A DNA stretch of 33,596 nt from Pseudomonadota bacterium (GCA_029555385.1 JAKPSH010000018.1:1-33596); one strand, 5' to 3'; shown: positions 9,501 through 17,640, counted from the first letter of the stretch. The notes: generated from the letters alone by a model not told the origin. Numbers and translations: made by a program.

Positions 9501-10294
9501 CCTCCATCATGTACCTTCGCTACTCCCATTTTCACAAAGCTATTGCGTGCGCCGAGAAAGCAGTCGAAATTATCCGGCGCATCGGGGACCCATGGAACAT
9601 GCATTCAGCGATGTTCCAGCTCGCTTACGCACATTACTGTCTGGGCCGGCTTGAAGAAGCGGAAGGTGTGGCCGCCGAGCTTTACCGCTCAGCAGTGCGA
9701 GCAAAGGACGAAATGGCATCACGGTACGCCCTTGACGTCTGGTCCAAAGCAGCACAAGGAAACATCCCCCACGAGCATATCACTGCGCATTTACATGCGC
9801 CAACAAGCGACGTACAGGCGACCAACGAATTGTACCAGGCGCTTGGCCTGCGCATGTTGTTCGAGAAAAATTATGCAGAAGCCGTAAAAGCGCTTCATCT
9901 CGCAGTTGATGAGCCTAGGCAGAAAAACTATGTCAATCAATTCACAGCCCCGGCTTGCGCATGGCATCTGGTCGCGCTCCGCCGCTGCGCGGAAGAACTC
10001 AAGGGCAATGACGATCTCGCTTTTTGCGCGGCTCTCGCGCAAGCGAAAAGCGAGATCGCTTACGCCAAACGGATCACCCGCAGGTTTCGCAACAGCCTAG
10101 CACAGTTTCAGCGTGAAGCCGGACTGATCGCCTTGCTTGACGGACAAAAGCAAAAAGCCGAGCGGCTCTTGAAGCGAAGCATCGACACTGCCGCCAAAAT
10201 GGGCATGCCGCTCGAACTTGAACTTTCGAACTTTGAACATGCCCGGTGCTTTACCAGCAAGCACGGCATGCCCGCGCCACGTTTAATCGGCTAA
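6584..10294 (+). CDS. Ser/Thr protein kinase fused to AAA-type ATPase and TPR region (PknK-like architecture)
   Basis: A 1236-residue protein. Residues 6-275 are a complete eukaryotic-type kinase: Gly loop GHGGMG (15-20), Lys37 in VALKTL, HRDLKPNN (141-148), DFG (161-163) and PPE (189-191). A linker leads to FIGRQSEID (298-306) and an AAA_16-type ATPase with Walker A GGKSGVGKST (326-335) and Walker B ALYIDNLQWGD (446-456). The remaining ~600 residues are helical and TPR-like. This matches the multidomain bacterial kinases in which the ATPase/TPR part is thought to sense partners or regulate the kinase. Some relatives end in a histidine kinase; this one does not. The start is a GTG, since an in-frame stop lies 12 nt upstream. 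The stop overlaps that of the convergent bacterioferritin gene by 3 nt. Confidence 0.94.
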   Translation: MTEPFLRFEILEKLGHGGMGIVYRVRDTERKAEVALKTLHEFDPNYLQNFKQEFRIAANIVHPNLVTLYELFCDQAKWFFTMELIRGSSFSSFTGVEISEDDEPLNEPIADGLETRLFALRKVFPQVVTGIGRLHQDGIIHRDLKPNNVLVTDTGRVVILDFGIAVTKLTKPSPHSLEKKITGTIDYMPPEAITGAEPQPQSDWYSLGVMLYQCLTGRLPYAGDTARILYEKVSKDPIAPHEFLPGIPEAWSSLCLTLLKRDPNERPDYRSLLAMIAANPELGFAPDSLSFEEPANLFIGRQSEIDLLTAKLNEVKSGSPAALLVGGKSGVGKSTLIERFLDSVASSEGACVLTGRCYQQEMVPFKALDSLVDSVARYLAHTTDTRLVPQDVQALVSAFPVLRKVEIFYDAVCLQSEVTDRQEINRRAATALAELIGKLAAKQIVALYIDNLQWGDTESAELLYRLLRSIEGARVLFIGSYRQEDEGAAPLFKKLDELIEQRGAIAYLERHTIGALSFEQSVDLALQLLGDTGPDAHRDAELAAKESNGNPFFLRELVRYILNEHKTGAVQKTERTLDLLEVLWLRINHLQEEAFRLLSVIAVAGRPVSEGIGAEAARLGEDGPLTLSTLRAENLLRTIGQGETTELETYHDKVRETILSHLSRAESAALHAQLASTFEHLSTVDLFAAKKHANDLIAGTKKIGQGEIPPLDTRHIHEIAYHYLCAGEKQRALPWALMAADHALSLGSLGAARQQLEIARECSADADQATQYFTAQQLGEVLILSADYHEAEKQLRLARLWAHTSLERARAEAKLGDCVFHRGEIAEALEFAVTSLRMLGENMPSNSLALGCRILQEATVQSAHTILPSAFLGKAAKEARELDMLKVQTLSFAAQAFWFSKISCSLWAHLRAMNLAETHSPSTDLSAVYAHHSAALSALVNNDQRPIRYGERACKIANQTKSLIAEANALTFTSIMYLRYSHFHKAIACAEKAVEIIRRIGDPWNMHSAMFQLAYAHYCLGRLEEAEGVAAELYRSAVRAKDEMASRYALDVWSKAAQGNIPHEHITAHLHAPTSDVQATNELYQALGLRMLFEKNYAEAVKALHLAVDEPRQKNYVNQFTAPACAWHLVALRRCAEELKGNDDLAFCAALAQAKSEIAYAKRITRRFRNSLAQFQREAGLIALLDGQKQKAERLLKRSIDTAAKMGMPLELELSNFEHARCFTSKHGMPAPRLIG

Positions 10295-10788
10295 TCCCGG
10301 GGCGCCCCTGAGGCCACATTCTTGCTCCGCTCAATAGACTGCAGCGCCAAGTATTTCTCCCCGAACTTTCGCAGATTATCAAGTTCGGTATCGTACTGAT
10401 CAAAGTGCCGCTCTTCGTCCGCCACCAAATCTTCAAACAACTTCTTCGAAACCGAATCAGCGCCGCTTCCGCATTCATTAGCCCACTTGTTGTAATCCAG
10501 CGCGCTTGATTCCTCCATTTCGCAGGCAAGCTTGAGCATTTCCTTGACATCGTTGATTACCTGAACCTCTCCGGACGTCTCCATCTTAACATCGCCTTTA
10601 AGAAACAATATCCGTTCGGCCAGCTTTTCCACGTGCAGCATTTCTTCAATCGCAGTGCGCTTGAATAGACCGGCTAACAAATCAAATCCTTGATCATCGC
10701 AGTGAAAATGAAAGTACATATACTGGTGAACAGCAGACAACTCATCGGCCACTGCGCGGTTCAATAGATCGACACTGTGTTCATGCAT
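10291..10788 (-). CDS. bfr: Bacterioferritin-family protein
   Basis: A 165-residue four-helix ferritin-like protein. The di-iron ferroxidase ligands can be aligned with those of bacterioferritins: Glu16 in ADELSAVHQY, Glu49 and His52 in IEEMLHVEKL, Glu90, then Glu125/126 and His128 in DEERH. Met50 occupies the position of the haem-ligating Met of bacterioferritin (E. coli Met52), and ERILFLKGDV is also typical of the family. It should oxidise and store iron as a 24-mer, or detoxify iron and peroxide. AGGTGAT lies just before the ATG. The C-terminus is slightly longer than usual. It is a single gene, convergent with the Ser/Thr kinase. A bacterioferritin-like protein that does not bind haem is the main alternative. 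Confidence 0.9.
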   Translation of the reverse strand: MHEHSVDLLNRAVADELSAVHQYMYFHFHCDDQGFDLLAGLFKRTAIEEMLHVEKLAERILFLKGDVKMETSGEVQVINDVKEMLKLACEMEESSALDYNKWANECGSGADSVSKKLFEDLVADEERHFDQYDTELDNLRKFGEKYLALQSIERSKNVASGAPRD

Positions 10789-11051
10789 AAATCACCTATT
10801 CGAGCAAAAAATTGAAAATCTCTTAAAGCAGCATGCCAAGCACACCAGCGATTCACTTACCATAACCATGATCCGGCTTCAAATGCTTTGCGCCAGGCTC
10901 AGCCGTCATATCTCACACCCGCCGTGCCTGAAAACTTGCTCTGCCCGGCTGCCAAATGAAATACTATTCTGTCGCGAAATACCAAACGTATGTAAGATAG
11001 CCAAACCGCAGTTATGCCGTTTACGATCAGCCGAACTGTCCAAAGGAGTTT

Positions 11052-11864
11052 ATGAAAATTCTGCTATTGTTTATCGTTGTTATTCTCGCCGCAGCCCCCG
11101 TCCATGCCCAGGACCAATACGAAGAGCTGGACAAATCTTACGTCGCCGCTATCGAAAACGGCAGCTTTGACGATCACCTCACCTTGATTGACCAGTTGCT
11201 GGGCACAAACGGGCAAAAGTTCGAAGTGCTCTCACGCGCCGCACGCGGTACGTGGGCCGCAGCGGATTTGATCTACTGGCGTGCTGTACTGGAGAACATT
11301 GAGCGCGCCAAACCTCAAGACGTCAGCGATGTCCTGGAAGCAGAGGCCGAGCTTAGCACCGAGCAAGGAAAAGTGTTAATCGCGCTGGGTCGCAGAATGT
11401 GGCGCTGCGGAGAAGCCGCGGCTGCTCTGGAACCAAAACGAGTCGAAGGACATTTTTATCACGCTATGGGCATCTCTTTCTACGCTCTCGGGAAAAGCAT
11501 TCTTGCCGCGCTGCGCGAAGGCCTGCGCGGCAAATTCGACGAAGCTATAGACAAATCAATCGAACTGGAGGCAAACTTCTTCGGTGCAGCGCCGCTGCGC
11601 ACCAAAGGCCGTTCCCACTTTAAACTTCCCTGGCCGCTTCGCGACTATGAAGAAGCTATTAAGCTGGCAAGACGTTCGGTAGAAAGCGCGCCCCAGGTCA
11701 GCGTGAACTACTTGTTTCTCGGCGATGCTTATTGGAAAAACGGACAAGAGGAGCAAGCCCTTAGCGCCTGGAACAAAGTAATAGAGCTGGGACAAGGGCA
11801 CGAGGCTGTCCAGTATTACCTGCTGGAAAACGCAAAGCGCAAGGTAATGCTCGCAAGCAAGTAA
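11052..11864 (+). CDS. Exported TPR protein resembling TRAP-transporter T-component (TatT-like)
   Basis: A 270-residue precursor with a signal peptide cleaved near AAPVHAQ (residue 20), so the protein is periplasmic. The mature part is helical with TPR-like repeats, clearest at about residues 205-245 (VNYLFLGDAYWKNGQEEQALSAWNK style). The stretch around GAAPLRTKGRSHFKLPWPLRDYEEAIKLARRSVESAP resembles the T-component family of TRAP transporters and related periplasmic TPR proteins. No TRAP membrane or binding-protein genes lie nearby, so a transport role is not supported by context. A good ribosome site AAAGGAG lies 6 nt before the ATG. I am sure of export and TPR fold, less of family. Confidence 0.8.
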   Translation: MKILLLFIVVILAAAPVHAQDQYEELDKSYVAAIENGSFDDHLTLIDQLLGTNGQKFEVLSRAARGTWAAADLIYWRAVLENIERAKPQDVSDVLEAEAELSTEQGKVLIALGRRMWRCGEAAAALEPKRVEGHFYHAMGISFYALGKSILAALREGLRGKFDEAIDKSIELEANFFGAAPLRTKGRSHFKLPWPLRDYEEAIKLARRSVESAPQVSVNYLFLGDAYWKNGQEEQALSAWNKVIELGQGHEAVQYYLLENAKRKVMLASK

Positions 11865-11918
11865 GCACGATACGCAATAGCCGCACCGGCCGCTTCATTT
11901 AAGCGCAGGCAGAAGACT

Positions 11919-13418
11919 TCAAGTTTCGCCGAGGATCGGGGGTAAAGCTTTTGAACAAGGATCCTTTTTGACCTGCCGCAGCCGCAACCACACAGCCGCA
12001 GCCGCTAGCGGAAGCAGCCAAATTACCCGGGCCTGATACCTGCTTCCCGCACCACTGAGCAGGCTGCACACGGCGGCATTCATGATCACTCCGGCAAAAA
12101 CCAACACTCCGAAACGATAGATCCTGCTGCGTTCAGTTTCAGCAAACAGGGATTTGCTCCGCAAGTACGTGCCAAAGAACACCGCGATTGAGGCCAAGAC
12201 ACCGGCATACACCAGGAGTGACCATAAAACATAAAAAACAGACAAACACGGGATGCGGGAGCGCATTAGAGACTGTGCACCTGCCGGCCAAGACTCTTCA
12301 AGATGCTTCAGGCCGGGGCCATGTTCCAATACGTAACAGAGCACCGGGAATCGCAGCAGTTGAAAGCCTAACCTTCGAAGGAAACTGTGCATTGCCTCCA
12401 CCGGATATTTGCGCCAAGCATTCAAGAACAGTGAGAATTGTTCTCTCGACATGGCACGCAGCTGCTCCTTTGTCGTTGAGGCAACCACGCCACGTGAAGA
12501 GAACAAGAAATCACCATTGGACTGGGGCAGAGAATCCAAGAATGCGCAAAACACATTCGGATGTCTTGGACACTCTTCACGCAAATATTTCTCTCCGAAG
12601 CCATCTCCAATGATCCTGGCTGCGAGAAAAGGAAGTAAAACGGGCCGTTCCCGCATCGTCCGTTCCGCGACGAATACCACCAGACAGAACATAAATACTG
12701 CACAAATTACGGCACCAGTCACAGCAAGTTGCGGCCCAAGAAGCTCCCGCCGATACCTGCTCCCTAATATGAAAACCAACGACACTATAAGCAGGCACGT
12801 TATTGTGAGCGGATTGGAGATGTGTACGGCGCAGCCGTATACTAGTATCAAAAAGCAGGCAACTTTATTGCGAAAGCCCACCTGGCACCAAAACGAAAGC
12901 AAAATGGCCGCACATAAGACAGCATACCCGGAAAATATATCGGGGGTAAGCAACGCAGAATAATACGGAAGCGGCGTTGCCAGCATAACGAGCAAAACAG
13001 TAAAAAATCCGCGGCCTGAGCCCGCACACAACACAGACCACGTCAGATAAATCAGATAGGCCGCGATCAAAGCCTGCAAAATGGGACAAAGCCAAATTGT
13101 TCCTAATCGCGCCCCGGCATAAAGAAAAAAACCGTAATAAACAGAGCGGCTCAAATGCGGTAATTTTATCCGTGATCGCTGGACACCTGATTTTTCTGCC
13201 GCTTTGTTTATGCCCGAGGTGTCCGGCTGCTTCGCAAGCGTTCGCTGCCCAATTCCGGACGCTACCGCCATTCCGCTTCGATAATATCCCGCTGTATCGA
13301 AGTCAAAAAAAGGAACGCCATTAATCAGTCCGGCAGAAAGCATAAGCAGCGTTCCCACCGTCAATAGCAGTAGCAGCCTTACTCCAGAAAAAGTGCTATT
13401 TCCTCTGCTCTCTATCAC
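11919..13418 (-). CDS. Polytopic inner-membrane protein of unknown function
   Basis: A 499-residue protein with roughly ten or more hydrophobic segments, starting with one at about residues 13-35 and ending with ones near 380-410, 430-450 and 465-480. Between the early membrane segments is a soluble loop (about 58-85), and a larger one lies at about 270-370. The general shape, with a first loop after the N-terminal helix and many helices, recalls GT-C-type glycosyltransferases or other lipid-linked sugar enzymes, but I see no diagnostic motif, so I do not assign that function. Translation appears to start at GTG 13418 with only a weak ribosome site. It is convergent with the TPR gene and divergent from the receiver at 13651. 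Confidence 0.75.
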   Translation of the reverse strand: MIESRGNSTFSGVRLLLLLTVGTLLMLSAGLINGVPFFDFDTAGYYRSGMAVASGIGQRTLAKQPDTSGINKAAEKSGVQRSRIKLPHLSRSVYYGFFLYAGARLGTIWLCPILQALIAAYLIYLTWSVLCAGSGRGFFTVLLVMLATPLPYYSALLTPDIFSGYAVLCAAILLSFWCQVGFRNKVACFLILVYGCAVHISNPLTITCLLIVSLVFILGSRYRRELLGPQLAVTGAVICAVFMFCLVVFVAERTMRERPVLLPFLAARIIGDGFGEKYLREECPRHPNVFCAFLDSLPQSNGDFLFSSRGVVASTTKEQLRAMSREQFSLFLNAWRKYPVEAMHSFLRRLGFQLLRFPVLCYVLEHGPGLKHLEESWPAGAQSLMRSRIPCLSVFYVLWSLLVYAGVLASIAVFFGTYLRSKSLFAETERSRIYRFGVLVFAGVIMNAAVCSLLSGAGSRYQARVIWLLPLAAAAVWLRLRQVKKDPCSKALPPILGET

Positions 13419-13650
13419 CGGCTCTGCTTAATTTATAAATTAATCACCTACCTTAATACGAGATCAACCGCCGAACCAGTATTTCATTAGCTTCCAAATC
13501 TTCCCCCAAACAACCTATCAAAACGCGGGCCTACCGGATCCGGAGAAAAATCCCAACTGTCCTGCCGTACGCAGAATCTGCTCCCCTTTCTGCCGATTTA
13601 GGATAGAATAGTGCACTAAGCTGAACATGCAACAGTCACTGAGGTAAATG

Positions 13651-14049
13651 ATGGCACATATTCTCATTGTCGATGATAATTCCGAACTGCGCAGCACTAC
13701 TAGGAAAATGTTGGAATCTGCGGGGCACCAGGTCAGCGAGGCGGCAAACGGCGTGGAAGGCTTAGACCGAATTACAGCCTCGGTAAAAAGCAAAACTAAA
13801 CTGGACGAAATTCAGGTCGCTTTAGTTGATCTGATTATGCCGGAGAAAGACGGCTTAATGTTGATTCAGGAAGCTCTGGCTCAGAGCCCGCGCCTGAAGA
13901 TAATTGCCATTTCGGGAGGTCCCCAAGGGAATCCAGCGTGGCTCCCCATTGCGAAATCTGCGGGGGCAACGCGCATGCTGAAAAAGCCCTTCACCAAGGA
14001 TCAACTCCTTCGTCACGTTCAAGAACTGCTCGCAGATAATTGGAAATAG
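13651..14049 (+). CDS. Single-domain response regulator (receiver only)
   Basis: A 132-residue protein consisting of one receiver domain: acidic pair DD (residues 8-9), phospho-acceptor Asp60 in ALVDLIMPEKDG, switch Ser88 in AISGG, and conserved Lys112 in KKPF. There is no output domain. Two consecutive ATGs occur at 13648 and 13651; the second has GAGG at the better distance of 6 nt. It is a different subtype from the CheY-like pair at 2.9 and 25 kb (no N-terminal leader, an insert around residues 43-53, AISGG instead of TSE). It lies upstream of, and in the same direction as, an HDOD gene, an output type often linked to receivers. Confidence 0.92.
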   Translation: MAHILIVDDNSELRSTTRKMLESAGHQVSEAANGVEGLDRITASVKSKTKLDEIQVALVDLIMPEKDGLMLIQEALAQSPRLKIIAISGGPQGNPAWLPIAKSAGATRMLKKPFTKDQLLRHVQELLADNWK

Positions 14050-14350
14050 CCGCTTTAATTCTTTCTCCCGCACAACGGAGCTACTAAAAACCTTAGTTGC
14101 CGCGTAAAACATCGCAGAAAAATGGTGCATTCTTAAATTAAAGAACTCCGTTCAGATCGTCGACAATACATACAGCAATGCCGAACGGACGGGCCTTTTC
14201 ACAAAGATTCCATAACCGCGATATCGCCTGGTACGGTGTGCGGTTAGCAGGGTGCGGAAATGGTCTTCCGCAATCAGCCAGCCGCGTAAGTGTTGGCCGG
14301 TAAGCTCTAAAGAGGTGTCAGACAAAATATAAAGAGCTGATCTCGAGCCT
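14050..14350. other. Intergenic region between receiver and HDOD genes
   Basis: About 301 bp with no supported gene. A minus-strand open frame (14152-14604) mostly overlaps the HDOD gene antisense and has no family features. The region contains one copy of the palindromic repeat family at 14212-14247. The gap makes a tight operon unlikely, so the HDOD gene may have its own promoter here. Confidence 0.5.
14212..14247. repeat. Dispersed palindromic repeat, copy D
   Basis: ATAACCGCGATATCGCC, a short GT-rich loop, then GCGGTTAG. The outer arms AACCGC/GCGGTT pair; the inner right arm has degenerated. Its left arm and loop closely match copies at 15348-15396 and 21782-21818. It lies about 100 bp upstream of the HDOD start. 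Confidence 0.65.
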
Positions 14351-15304
14351 ATGAATTTCGCACATCGCACAATAGCCCCAGAGGGACAGGTTCGCACGAG
14401 CAAACACGACGCACTGCCGTGTGTTAGCACTAAACACACCGTCTCTCCATCAGACTGGAAGGGCATCGTGAACAGCGCCGGCGATATCCCGCCTGCCCGC
14501 TGCACGGCTGAACGTCTTCGCGGCATTCTCGCGCAGAAAGGCAGCAGCATGAGACAAGTAATCGAGATTTGCTCTTGCGACCCCGCGCTTGCGGCCAAGA
14601 TCATGAAGGTCGCAAACTCATCGCTCTACGGACGTCAACGGCAGGTCGGCTCAATCAATCAAGCCATGATGATTGCCGGCATTCCGATAATCCGCGGAAT
14701 ATGCTTCCGTGCATGCTTGACTCAGACCCGTGACGGGTGGGGAGATATTCCGCAAGGATTATACCAGCACTCACTCTGTACCGCGCTTGCGTGCCAGCTT
14801 TTGGCCTGCAAAAAGGGGAAGTCTTACAGCTCCGAACTCTATACGGCTGGCTTAATGCATGACCTAGGGAAACTCGTGCTTTGGCGGCAGATTCCGGGAG
14901 ATTACGGCAATATCCACAAGTTGACACAATCAGGCCTGAGCAACACAGAAGCCGAAGCGGAAAGACTTGGCTACAGCCATGCACTAATCGGCGCCTTAAT
15001 TGGCAAGAAGTGGTCTTTCCCGTCCGAGATCTGCCAACTCGTCATCTGTCATCACGGTGCTGGAGCAAGCGAACTGGACGCGCCGTTAAGCGAAAAGATT
15101 AATCTGCTGCGGCTGGGAAACTTGCTGGCTCATTCTTTAGGATTGGGAGACTCGTCCGATAACTCCGGCGCAGATACCACACTAAAACATGTGGCGAACA
15201 CGCTGAATTTCAGCGATCACGAAATCGGCCTGCTGAAAGCCGAAATACTGAAGCTCTATACGAGCAAATTACATATGCTCACCATTAGCCACACTGGAAG
15301 TTAA
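14351..15304 (+). CDS. HDOD-domain signalling protein
   Basis: A 317-residue protein whose core (about residues 38-240) is an HDOD domain. It includes a DPALAAKIMKVANSSLY segment (77-93), the SINQAMMIAG helix, His140, the HD pair in LMHDLGKLVL (170-171), His210 in GYSHALIGALIG and His234 in ICHHG. HDOD proteins are non-catalytic or poorly characterised relatives of HD phosphohydrolases that act in two-component, motility and stress signalling. This copy keeps several of the HD-type histidines. An in-frame stop at 14330-14332 limits the N-terminus. No good ribosome site is seen at 14351, so an internal start is possible. The gene follows a lone receiver and may be its output. Confidence 0.9.
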   Translation: MNFAHRTIAPEGQVRTSKHDALPCVSTKHTVSPSDWKGIVNSAGDIPPARCTAERLRGILAQKGSSMRQVIEICSCDPALAAKIMKVANSSLYGRQRQVGSINQAMMIAGIPIIRGICFRACLTQTRDGWGDIPQGLYQHSLCTALACQLLACKKGKSYSSELYTAGLMHDLGKLVLWRQIPGDYGNIHKLTQSGLSNTEAEAERLGYSHALIGALIGKKWSFPSEICQLVICHHGAGASELDAPLSEKINLLRLGNLLAHSLGLGDSSDNSGADTTLKHVANTLNFSDHEIGLLKAEILKLYTSKLHMLTISHTGS

Positions 15305-15347
15305 TTCGCTCCAATTCCAGCTTACAGGTCGAAACCAAGACAAAATC

Positions 15348-15396
15348 AATTGACTAGCAGCGATATCGCCTTGTGAGATATCGCTGCTAGTCAATT
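15348..15396. repeat. Dispersed palindromic repeat, copy A (20-bp perfect hairpin)
   Basis: Two perfectly complementary 20-nt arms (15348-15367 and 15377-15396) are separated by the 9-nt loop GCCTTGTGA. Each arm contains the core GATATCGCTGCTAG or its complement. It lies between the convergent HDOD and pirin genes and could terminate or protect both transcripts, but no U-tract follows. The loop and core match copies B and D. Confidence 0.8.
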
Positions 15397-15407
15397 TACG
15401 CGAAAAG

Positions 15408-15440
15408 GCCCAGCCTTGGGCTGTGAGATATTACGGCTAG
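15408..15440. repeat. Dispersed palindromic repeat, half-copy E
   Basis: A short hairpin GCCCA-GCCT-TGGGC leads directly into CTGTGAGATATTACGGCTAG (15421-15440). The latter is a near copy of the right half of copy A (15372-15390), exactly 50 bp further on. It appears to be a degenerate or partial second unit in tandem. Confidence 0.55.
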
Positions 15441-15473
15441 AGACCCCGCTCCTGGTGGGTTCTCGTCAGGCTG

Positions 15474-16397
15474 TTACACAGTTCTTTCTATGCCGTCTTT
15501 CTTCAGGAAGGTTCCCTGTTGAAGTTCGGCGAATGCCTGCCGCAGCTCCTCCTGCGTGTTCATCACAATTGGTCCGTACCAGGCGACTGGTTCACCAAGC
15601 GGTTGTCCGGAGACAAGCAAAAAGCGCACCCCTTCGTCGCCTGCTTCCACCACCACCTCATCACCGCGCGCAAAGAGCACGAGCGAACGGTTGTCCGCAT
15701 TAACCGGCGGCGAAGTGTCCCACCAGCCTACTGGTTCAGTCGGCACAGCCAAAGGACAAGATGCGTTGCAGAATTTTCCACTACCGGCAAAGACGTAAGC
15801 AAAAGCGTGCCGGCTTGTTTCCACCGGAATCACTTTCTTCTGCGAGGCCGGGACAGTGATATCCAGATAAACCGGATCAGCGGCGATACCGTCCACCGGC
15901 CCCCGCTTTCCCCAGAAGGCGCCGCAAATGATGCGCGCCTGCGTGCCGTCGTCATCTGTGACCTCAGGAATCTCGTCCGCTTTAATCTCTTGATACCGGG
16001 GCGCAGTCATTTTCAGCGCGGCTGGGAGGTTAGCCCAGAGCTGAAAACCGTGCATTCGTCCCGCGGTGTCTCCTTTGGGCATTTCTTGATGAACGATCCC
16101 GCTTCCCGCAGTCATCCACTGGACATCGCCCGCACCGATGACGCCGCTGTTTCCCATACTGTCCCCGTGCTCAACGGTTCCAGCAAGCACATACGTCACA
16201 GTCTCAATGCCGCGGTGGGGATGCCAGGGAAACCCGGCGAGATAGTCCTCCGGCTTGTCACTGCGAAAGTCGTCAAGCAGCAGAAACGGATCAAAATCTT
16301 CTGTGCTGCCGAATCCGAAAGCCCGGTGCAAGTGCACGCCGGCCCCTTCCCTCACTGGTTTGGAGCGGCTCATGCGTTTGATTGGTCTGATCGACAT
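15474..16397 (-). CDS. Pirin-family bicupin protein
   Basis: A 307-residue protein with the pirin signature in the N-terminal cupin: FPWHPHRGIETVTYVLAG with metal ligands His59 and His61, followed by His103 and Glu105 in IVHQEMP, matching the His-His-His-Glu iron site of characterised pirins. A second cupin follows, ending in GEPVAWYGPIVMNTQEEL, also typical. Some bacterial pirins have quercetinase activity or act as redox-linked regulators; the substrate here is unknown. AAGGAGAGG lies 6 nt before the ATG. The gene is 42 bp downstream of a nitroreductase gene on the same strand and probably forms an operon with it, which fits a redox or electrophile-stress role. Confidence 0.95.
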   Translation of the reverse strand: MSIRPIKRMSRSKPVREGAGVHLHRAFGFGSTEDFDPFLLLDDFRSDKPEDYLAGFPWHPHRGIETVTYVLAGTVEHGDSMGNSGVIGAGDVQWMTAGSGIVHQEMPKGDTAGRMHGFQLWANLPAALKMTAPRYQEIKADEIPEVTDDDGTQARIICGAFWGKRGPVDGIAADPVYLDITVPASQKKVIPVETSRHAFAYVFAGSGKFCNASCPLAVPTEPVGWWDTSPPVNADNRSLVLFARGDEVVVEAGDEGVRFLLVSGQPLGEPVAWYGPIVMNTQEELRQAFAELQQGTFLKKDGIERTV

Positions 16398-16439
16398 AGA
16401 ATCCTCTCCTTGATGCCGCTTTTTTTCGCCGAATCCTGC

Positions 16440-17045
16440 TTACTCGAGCCAGGGCGGCGGCTCGCCCCATTTTGCACTGAAAACAAAGTCACGCAACGGT
16501 TTTCGCTGCCGCGCCGTCATATCGCGCTCACGAAGCGGCGCGGGCAGAGCTTCCGGTGACCCGAGATACCCGATAGCTAAACCCGTCCATGCTTCCGCAT
16601 CTTCGGGAATGCCATAAATGGCACGCGCCTTATCCTGCTCGATACCGATCATCTGGTGCACGAAAAGCCCGCGCGCAACAGCTTCCAACACGAGATTACC
16701 CGCGGCAAGTCCAAGATCATGCACTGCTGCACGGTTCGGCTTGCCGTTTCGGATAAAACTAAGACGCACGACCCCAAGAGCGAGCACCGGCGCAGCTTTT
16801 GCCCAAACCTGATTACCTTCCACCAAACACGACAGCAGCAGCTCGAAATCCCGCTCGTTTTCCTTTCTTGCGACGATAAAACTCCAAGGCTGTTCATTAT
16901 AAGAAGAAGGCGCCCAACGCGCTGCTTCAAACAAAGAACACAAATCAGCCTCTGAAACAGAACGGCTGGCAAACGAATAGGGGCTCCAGCGCGAAGCAAG
17001 CAGCTCCTGAATCGGGTTGCCGGAAGATGGTCTTTTTATGTCCAT
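16440..17045 (-). CDS. Nitroreductase-family FMN oxidoreductase
   Basis: A 201-residue protein with the nitroreductase fold signature SRWSPYSFASRSVSEADL then LFEAARWAPSSYNEQPWSFIV (residues 18-58), which carries the FMN-binding Arg, Ser and Asn positions. A later AVHDLGLAAGNLVLEAVARGLFVHQM block and the C-terminal AIGYLG complete the domain. Such enzymes reduce nitro compounds, quinones or other electrophiles with NAD(P)H. The length is normal. It is the first gene of a probable two-gene unit with pirin. Its ATG at 17045 has only a weak ribosome site. Confidence 0.93.
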   Translation of the reverse strand: MDIKRPSSGNPIQELLASRWSPYSFASRSVSEADLCSLFEAARWAPSSYNEQPWSFIVARKENERDFELLLSCLVEGNQVWAKAAPVLALGVVRLSFIRNGKPNRAAVHDLGLAAGNLVLEAVARGLFVHQMIGIEQDKARAIYGIPEDAEAWTGLAIGYLGSPEALPAPLRERDMTARQRKPLRDFVFSAKWGEPPPWLE

Positions 17046-17442
17046 TGCGGCTGCTCAAGTTCACTTTGCGTTTTCCGGCCTGGCGCAGAATACAGTTTCT
17101 GCTGCTTACGAGTTGCTTTACGAACGGCCAGTTTCACCAATACCGCTAAGGCAAAAGATATGCGGTGAGTCCCGGCACAGCAAGACTCGCACCCAACATT
17201 GCCCGCGACGGGTCGCGGTTATGTGATCCGTGACCCAGACTATTAACAACCCGTTAAGTTTGCCTTAAGTGCCGCTATACAATACGGCCCTAAACCAGCC
17301 TAATACTGTTATATGAGTGCGTAATCACAAACAAAAATGCATATCAACCGTCAATCCGGCAAGGATAAGCGAATTGACGCAAGAACAACGTTACTGGCGA
17401 ATGGTTGAAGCAAGGTGAGAATCGCGTGACGATGGAGGACTC
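17046..17442. other. Intergenic region upstream of nitroreductase and small membrane protein
   Basis: About 397 bp between divergent genes. It should hold the promoters of both units. The notable content is a set of overlapping, mutually exclusive hairpins at 17203-17236. Further right the DNA is AT-richer (17240-17330), consistent with promoter DNA, but I cannot name a reliable -35/-10 pair. No gene is supported. Confidence 0.45.
17203..17236. promoter_or_regulatory. Competing hairpins (attenuator-like arrangement)
   Basis: CCGCGAC (17203-17209) pairs with GTCGCGG (17212-17218). An overlapping segment GGGTCGCGG (17210-17218) pairs with CCGTGACCC (17228-17236), with one G-T mismatch and a 9-nt loop. 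Both cannot form at once. This is seen in the sequence; any regulatory role is inference. It lies 165 bp outside the nitroreductase start. Confidence 0.35.
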
Positions 17443-17640
17443 ATGAATACGATAGCCAAAAGAGCGGAGAGCCAACGACGAGAACTGCTCCGGCAGCGTT
17501 GCCGCCATGTACGCAAGCTGCGATGGATACTAACCGCGGCAGCTTTTCTCTGCGGATTAATTTGTCCTCTGGCACTCAGTCTTCCCCTAAATAAGTATTC
17601 CTGGGCTATTTTATCCGCAGCTTTGTTTTCCGTTCACTAA
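17443..17640 (+). CDS. Small hypothetical membrane protein (65 residues)
   Basis: A short reading frame with a strong ribosome site GGAGGA 3 nt before the ATG. The N-terminal 27 residues are very basic (Arg/Lys-rich with RRELLRQRCRHVRKLR). A hydrophobic segment follows (about residues 28-49) and a second weaker one (about 53-64) ends the protein. The topology would be a cytoplasmic positive tail with one or two membrane spans. I do not recognise a family. It stands alone, 148 bp before a secreted protein gene on the same strand. Confidence 0.55.
   Translation: MNTIAKRAESQRRELLRQRCRHVRKLRWILTAAAFLCGLICPLALSLPLNKYSWAILSAALFSVH

Noticed and set aside
11052..11864. Assignment as a working TRAP transporter component
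   Set aside because: No TRAP membrane or solute-binding genes lie nearby, so only the exported TPR fold is supported.
14152..14604. 150-residue minus-strand open frame overlapping the HDOD start
   Set aside because: It is mostly antisense to a clear HDOD gene, has no recognised domain or ribosome site, and contains a palindromic repeat copy.
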